From: Anaerolineaceae bacterium
Lineage (GTDB): Bacteria; Chloroflexota; Anaerolineae; Anaerolineales; Villigracilaceae
Assembly (NCBI GenBank): GCA_022181005.1
Contig: BQMV01000046.1
Location: 1 to 7,734 of the forward strand
Length of the DNA: 7,734 nucleotides
Direction of reading: 5' to 3'
Shown here: piece by piece, positions 3,670 to 7,734 of the stretch
Numbering within the stretch: the first letter of the stretch is position 1
How the letters are laid out: each line of letters opens with the position of its first letter
Notes under the pieces: generated by a model
Seen by the model: the letters and a program-made list of their open reading frames with translations, nothing else
Told to the model about the DNA's origin: nothing
Database searches by the model: none
Made by a program: the position numbers and the translations under genes

Positions 3670-6465
3670 TTAGCGCTCGCCTGCTCGCGTCTTCTTTGAA
3701 AGCGACTTCTTCGCCGCAGGCTTCTTTTTAGCGATAGCCTTTTCTTTTACCGATTTTTTCACAGTGGGTTTTACCTTACTAGCTTTCGTTTTCTTTCCAC
3801 TCTCTACTTTCTTCCGCGGTTTTTTCACCTTCGCAGATTCTTTCCTCTTTCCTCTTTCTTCATCCTTCATCCTTCCATTTTCTTCCTTACCCCCAAACAT
3901 CTCCTCCCACCTCACGGACATGGACTCCACACCCGTGCCGTTCAATGCGTCGCAAATCACTTTCCACTCGCCACTTTCCACAAACCGCCAATCCATAAAC
4001 ACATGATGCTGATACGCGTGCAGTTCAACGTACAGTCCCTTGCTCCAGAGTTCCTCGCACGAGCGGATGTATTCCAGGCGCGTGACGTAATCTTTGAAAA
4101 TGACAAAGCCTTCAAACGGAAGTCCCAATGCTTCCGCCAAAGATTTCTGTCTCAAATCGCCAGTGGATTTATCGAGATATGCGGCGGAGGTTTTGATCCA
4201 GCCTTTGGTGTCGGCAAAACGGTTGTGATAGAGGACGAGTCCGCGCTCATCTTGGTGGATGTTTGAATAGGCGAAAACATTTTCGTCCACGTGACCGCTG
4301 GAGGCGAAGAAGTCGAAGAGGTAGAAATTTTCCACGTCGGCGAACAGGTAGCGGCGGTGAAGAAGCGGGAATATCTTCCAATCGTGTCCTGCGATCAACC
4401 CTTCGTTCGGTGTTTCATCCCATTTCGGCTTGCGGAACTCCATCCCATACTTTTCACGGAAGCCTTCCACTTGTCCGTGACCGAACATCGGCAAGCCAGG
4501 CAGTGTGGATAGCACAGTTGCGATGCCAAAATATTTATCGCCGTCGCCGAATTGTTCGATAGCGGTTTTCTCGTCGGGGTTGTTCATGAAGTTGACGTAC
4601 CGCTTGAGAATTTGCGGATCGAACTCCAGCGTGTTCTTGATCGCGGCGCGATATTTGGCGTTGTCTTCGTCGCGCAACATGTGCATGAACGCGGAGTTGT
4701 ACACGCGGTGCATCCCCAACGTGCGGACGAAATATCCCTCGAGTAGCCAAAACGCTTCGGCGAGGAGCAGAGTGTCTGGGACTTCCGCCGCGACGCGGTC
4801 CACGACCTCGCGCCAAAACTCCTGCGGGATCAACGCGTCAAATTCGGACCTCGTCATGCCTCGCTCTGCCCGTGAGGGGATCGCGCCGCCTGAGCCTGGT
4901 TCGGGGAACCATAATCGTTGAATGTGTTTCTTCGCCAACGTCATCGCCGCGTCGAATCGGATGACGGGAAAATTGCGCGCGACATGCAAAATCGTTTGGA
5001 TGATCGCTTCGCGCACTTCAGCTTTGGTGTAATCGAGTTGCGCGGTATCGTTCCACGGGAAGGACGTGCCATCGTTGCCGTGATAGATGTAGCGCACGTC
5101 GCCTGTGAAGTGGTCGCGGCGTTGAAAGACCACAGCCGCGTCGGTTTTATTATAATAATGATCTTCGAGATAAATTCCCACGCGGATATCGTCGGAAAGA
5201 TTTTCAGACTTGAACGAATACGAAGGATATGGCGAATAGGGTAACGACAAGAACCAATCGGGATGTTCGCTCACCCACTGCGAGTCGATGCCCATGTGGT
5301 TGGGAACCATGTCGGCGGACAGGCGAATCCCTCTCTGCCACGCGCGAGTTCGCAAATTCTCCAATGCTCCCCATCCGCCCAAATCTTCCGCGATGTCGTA
5401 TGAAAACAATGAGTAAGCAGATGCAACCGCGTCCGCGTCGCCCATGCGCTGTTTGATTCGCTGACTAGCGCGACTCCGCTCCCACAAGCCGATGAGCCAC
5501 AAACCCGTGAAGCCACGATCACGCAGGATGTCCAATTCTTCGTCAGGGATTTGATCGAGAGTTTTTATCCAGCGACCATATTTGCGGGAGAGTTGTTCGA
5601 GCCAGACGTAGGAGTTTTTCGCGATGAGAATTAAGCGCGGCATCCAGTCTTTATCGGGACTGTATCTTTCATATTCGGCATAATCGCCGCCTGAATAGGT
5701 TGCGACGGGGATGTCCGCTTTGAAATCGCCGTGTGCGAGTTGATGGCGGAGAGTCTCTTCGCGCAAAAAATCCATGCCGCGCAGGAGGCGTGACACAAAC
5801 TCCTCGCCGAGCAGACCGCCCCACTTTTCGAGGATGAATTGCAGTTGACCTTCGAGTGAATCGGGAAAGGCTTCGGCGGGCGCGCGCAGGATGTCGAAAA
5901 GCGATTTAGATGAACCTGAAACACCCGCGTTGTCTTTTGCAATTTTGGCAAAGAACACGTCCAGCGCGGCGATCAGATTCTTGTAAGCGGTTGGTTCGAG
6001 CGGCGCATCGTCCACGAGTTCGAGCATGGGACTCACCGCCGGGTTGGCGTTGTGCGTGAAGACGTAGATCAATTCTTCAACCGACTTGACCCGCCCGTTC
6101 GTGAGTTTGGCGAGATACTCGTCAACTTGTTGCTCGCCGAGATACACGCTTTCAGGCGGAAACTCCGCGACGAATTTTTTTTGCGTGCGGTCAATCGAAT
6201 CCGCGCCGACTTGCTCGCTGGCAGAGTTGACCGCGGTGTTCATCACCGGCGGCGGGGCGAATCGCCTCACGAGGGCGCGCAGAGCCTCATCGACAAGGGC
6301 TAAAGCATACAGTTCGGAAGCAGGCAGAGGATATGAACGCAATGCGTTGATCTGAGCGGTAAGTTCTCTCGCGGAGGCGAAGTCGCGAAAATAGATATCT
6401 CCGTCGTCGTCGAAGAAATCTGAAGAAAATCCATAAAGATCGCGTGAAATTTTTGTAATGCGCAT
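3670..6465 (-). CDS. GH13 alpha-amylase-family protein with lysine-rich tail
   Basis: This 931-residue protein should hydrolyse or transfer alpha-glucosidic bonds; exact specificity is not evident. Residues 1-270 form a domain I do not recognise. The (beta/alpha)8 barrel covers about 280-700. Region I is DMVPNH (385-390), region II VIRFDAA (501-507) with nucleophile Asp505, region III LLLAEAF (566-572) with acid/base Glu570, and region IV FMNNPDE (626-632) with Asp631. Region IV usually reads NHD, so Pro630 replaces the substrate-contacting His; the catalytic triad is intact. A beta-rich segment follows to about 855, then a tail of about 75 residues with some 25 lysines (SAKVKKPRKK, KKKPAAKKSLSKK), like histone H1. 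No signal peptide is present, so it is probably cytoplasmic and may act on glycogen or maltooligosaccharides. The start at 6465 has only a distant GGGG, 13 bases upstream. It heads a likely unit with the PIG-L gene and diverges from a membrane sensor gene. Confidence 0.9.
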   Translation of the reverse strand: MRITKISRDLYGFSSDFFDDDGDIYFRDFASARELTAQINALRSYPLPASELYALALVDEALRALVRRFAPPPVMNTAVNSASEQVGADSIDRTQKKFVAEFPPESVYLGEQQVDEYLAKLTNGRVKSVEELIYVFTHNANPAVSPMLELVDDAPLEPTAYKNLIAALDVFFAKIAKDNAGVSGSSKSLFDILRAPAEAFPDSLEGQLQFILEKWGGLLGEEFVSRLLRGMDFLREETLRHQLAHGDFKADIPVATYSGGDYAEYERYSPDKDWMPRLILIAKNSYVWLEQLSRKYGRWIKTLDQIPDEELDILRDRGFTGLWLIGLWERSRASQRIKQRMGDADAVASAYSLFSYDIAEDLGGWGALENLRTRAWQRGIRLSADMVPNHMGIDSQWVSEHPDWFLSLPYSPYPSYSFKSENLSDDIRVGIYLEDHYYNKTDAAVVFQRRDHFTGDVRYIYHGNDGTSFPWNDTAQLDYTKAEVREAIIQTILHVARNFPVIRFDAAMTLAKKHIQRLWFPEPGSGGAIPSRAERGMTRSEFDALIPQEFWREVVDRVAAEVPDTLLLAEAFWLLEGYFVRTLGMHRVYNSAFMHMLRDEDNAKYRAAIKNTLEFDPQILKRYVNFMNNPDEKTAIEQFGDGDKYFGIATVLSTLPGLPMFGHGQVEGFREKYGMEFRKPKWDETPNEGLIAGHDWKIFPLLHRRYLFADVENFYLFDFFASSGHVDENVFAYSNIHQDERGLVLYHNRFADTKGWIKTSAAYLDKSTGDLRQKSLAEALGLPFEGFVIFKDYVTRLEYIRSCEELWSKGLYVELHAYQHHVFMDWRFVESGEWKVICDALNGTGVESMSVRWEEMFGGKEENGRMKDEERGKRKESAKVKKPRKKVESGKKTKASKVKPTVKKSVKEKAIAKKKPAAKKSLSKKTRAGER
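3842..3876. repeat. Heptanucleotide tandem repeats at the GH13 tail junction
   Basis: On the plus strand, TTCCTCT is repeated just over twice (3842-3857), followed by two copies of CATCCTT (3861-3874). Together they form a pyrimidine-rich tract (purine-rich in the coding strand). They encode the hydrophilic stretch around residues 864-875 (RMKDEERGKRKE), exactly where the folded part of the GH13 protein gives way to the basic tail. Seven is not a multiple of three, so gain or loss of one unit would shift the reading frame of the tail. Confidence 0.65.
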
Positions 6466-6498
6466 ATCGCAATGATAACCCCATTGAATGATTTCGAG

Positions 6499-6504
6499 TA
6501 TACT
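6499..6504 (+). promoter_or_regulatory. Candidate -10 of the sensor gene
   Basis: TATACT on the plus strand ends eight bases before the ATG at 6513, so the transcript would begin within about two bases of the start codon. The gene has no Shine-Dalgarno, which fits a leaderless message. No convincing -35 is present in the 16-18 base range upstream, so the promoter rests on the -10 alone. Confidence 0.35.
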
Positions 6505-6506
6505 TC

Positions 6507-6522
6507 GCGGCGATGACGCCGC
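6507..6522. promoter_or_regulatory. GC inverted repeat enclosing the sensor start codon
   Basis: GCGGCG (6507-6512) and CGCCGC (6517-6522) are perfect reverse complements around ATGA, so the ATG of the sensor gene sits in a four-base loop. In RNA this could form a small hairpin; in DNA it lies between the -35 and -10 of the divergent GH13 promoter, where it could be an operator. Both roles are inference. Confidence 0.5.
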
Positions 6523-7734
6523 AACTATTCAATTTAATTGCATTGATAATTCTAGCCGTGTTGCATTTGCCAGCGCTGGCTCAGTTGCTCGGTCGGCGCG
6601 CCGGGCAAGACGCCGCCGCTGCGCTCTTCTCCGTCTATTTGATCTTCAATATGTTCTTAACCGCAGCAGAAGGGTTCTGGCGCGGAGGGCAACTTACGCT
6701 TAACGCTCAAACTGCGTTGGGCGCGCAAATTTTTGGCGCATTTATCCTATCTATTCTAGCGTTTATCGCCATTCGGTATTTTGTACGCAGATCCGTCAGC
6801 GGATGGATTATCACAGGCGTTCTATGGGGCGCGATTTTCTTCGTCATTCGATTAAATCTTCTACAGACAGGCGAAACTCTATGGACAAACGGAAATTTCA
6901 CGCTCGCTTCCGATCAACTTGCATGGATATGGCTCGAAATAGGTTGGGCGATCTTTACGTTTGGCGCGTTCGCCAATATTCGTTCAGCGCATAACCGTTC
7001 GCGTCAGCCGTTACTGCGTAATCGTCTCAATTACTGGACGCCGGTATTTTTGCTAATTCTCATCAACGACGTCCTGCTCTTCATCGGACTCGGCATTGCC
7101 GGCAATCCCCTACGCCTACTTGCGGCTGTTGTCGGCGCGATGATCATCGTAACGCACGATCCGCCCGATTTACGCGAGGTCGCGCGACGCATTCTTACGT
7201 ATGTCATCACTACGCTGGTCATCCTCATCTTTTATATCGCAGGAACGACCGCTTCGCAAACTGTCTTCAATGCCTTGCCTCTTTACAATCCGCTTTTGGT
7301 GGGCGCAGGCATCGCATTAATCCTCGCGTTAATCTTTACTTCCTTGCTCGCCGCCGTACGACGCGTAGTAAATAGATGGTTTAACCTACAAGAATTTAAT
7401 CCCAGCCGCACGCTGCACGCCTACAGCGAACAAATCAGCAACATCCTCGATATGCAACGGCTTGCCAGCGTAGCCGTCGGCTTGATCATTGAAGCAATGG
7501 ACATTTCACGCGGCTTTCTTTTTCTAGTTGATTCCGATATCGTCAACGGCGAAAAACTCTACCGCTTGCGCGCAGTGCGCAATCAGGGCGAACGACAGAT
7601 TCGCATCGTCGCATTGAGAAACGATCATCCTATTGCAAAATATTTTGCGGCGGAACAACGCCCGCTCCTTCAATACGACCTTGAGCTTCTTCCCGCCTTT
7701 CGATCTATCACTCAACCAAACCGGGAATGGTTAA
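6513..7734 (+). CDS. Polytopic membrane sensor with GAF-like domain, partial
   Basis: The frame opens after a TGA at 6489-6491; its first and only plausible start is ATG 6513. It remains open through 407 codons to the right edge, so the C-terminus is missing. The first 285 residues are a membrane module with about eight or nine hydrophobic segments, roughly at 5-26, 36-53, 70-91, 97-115, 136-155, 174-194, 199-215, 226-246 and 258-283. A short linker (RRVVNRWFNLQEFNPSRT) leads to a soluble segment from about 300 that resembles the start of a GAF domain (LASVAVGLIIEAMDISRGFLFLVD, here split: LASVAVGL, then ISRGFLFLVD). This order, multi-span module then GAF, is typical of sensor histidine kinases, cyclases or diguanylate cyclases; the output domain lies beyond the window. 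Most of the product is hydrophobic with short loops. It is divergent from the GH13 gene with 47 bases between start codons. A real gene, class likely, exact output unknown. Confidence 0.85.
   Translation, partial: MTPQLFNLIALIILAVLHLPALAQLLGRRAGQDAAAALFSVYLIFNMFLTAAEGFWRGGQLTLNAQTALGAQIFGAFILSILAFIAIRYFVRRSVSGWIITGVLWGAIFFVIRLNLLQTGETLWTNGNFTLASDQLAWIWLEIGWAIFTFGAFANIRSAHNRSRQPLLRNRLNYWTPVFLLILINDVLLFIGLGIAGNPLRLLAAVVGAMIIVTHDPPDLREVARRILTYVITTLVILIFYIAGTTASQTVFNALPLYNPLLVGAGIALILALIFTSLLAAVRRVVNRWFNLQEFNPSRTLHAYSEQISNILDMQRLASVAVGLIIEAMDISRGFLFLVDSDIVNGEKLYRLRAVRNQGERQIRIVALRNDHPIAKYFAAEQRPLLQYDLELLPAFRSITQPNREWL

Larger units (their letters stand above)
6497..6524 (-). promoter_or_regulatory. 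Candidate promoter of the GH13 gene
   Basis: On the minus strand, TTGCGG (6519-6524), a 16-base spacer and TATACT (6497-6502) precede the GH13 start, giving a leader of about 25 bases. The -10 is part of the palindrome AGTATACT (6497-6504), which also offers a -10 to the divergent sensor gene. The -35 match is partial and overlaps the first codons of that gene. Confidence 0.4.

Noticed and set aside
3764..4266. Plus-strand frames opposite the GH13 C-terminal region
   Set aside because: The Phe/Ser/Leu-rich translation simply mirrors the purine-rich coding strand of the lysine tail; no ribosome binding site or domain supports a gene.
6488..6703. Plus-strand frame of 71 codons starting at 6488
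   Set aside because: It overlaps the membrane sensor gene in another frame, and its Arg/Ala-rich product lacks the long hydrophobic pattern that supports the frame starting at 6513.

Overview
The window looks like ordinary chromosome from a bacterium with moderate G+C. The best guess is Chloroflexota (Anaerolineae-like). That guess rests on the style of the lysyl-tRNA synthetase (extra loop before the RQRYADLAVNPEVR block), on a GH13 enzyme with an NNPDE region IV, and on a many-membrane-span sensor with a GAF-like segment. It is inference from recalled family features, not from a database match. I see no insertion sequence, phage gene, CRISPR array, tRNA or rRNA.

Layout. Nearly everything runs leftward (minus strand). 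From right to left, a divergent control region at about 6466-6512 separates a rightward membrane sensor gene (6513 to the window edge, incomplete) from a leftward cluster: a 931-residue intracellular GH13 alpha-amylase-family protein with a lysine-rich tail (3670-6465), then a PIG-L/LmbE-type deacetylase (2893-3630, 39 bases downstream), then greA (2297-2764) with its own promoter, 5' stem-loop and strong terminator, then lysS (623-2140) with its own promoter, then a tail-anchored protein with two ribosomal L7/L12 C-terminal-type repeats (81-569). The stop codon of that last gene overlaps the start of another leftward gene, cut off by the left edge (1-81).

How the genes fit together. lysS, the L7/L12-like gene and the coupled partial gene look like one transcription unit with a translation flavour. 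greA is a separate unit for rescue of arrested RNA polymerase. The GH13 and PIG-L genes look like a small carbohydrate unit; neither protein has a signal peptide, so they probably act in the cytoplasm. The divergent sensor may respond to a condition related to that unit, but only adjacency suggests this.

Most worth a second look: the membrane-anchored tandem L7/L12-like protein and its translationally coupled partner; the GH13 protein with a Pro in place of the usual region IV His and a histone-H1-like tail that begins at heptanucleotide tandem repeats; the compact divergent promoter with a palindromic -10 and a start codon in the loop of a GC inverted repeat; and the operator-like palindrome in the greA promoter. 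No clearly new multi-gene system is visible.
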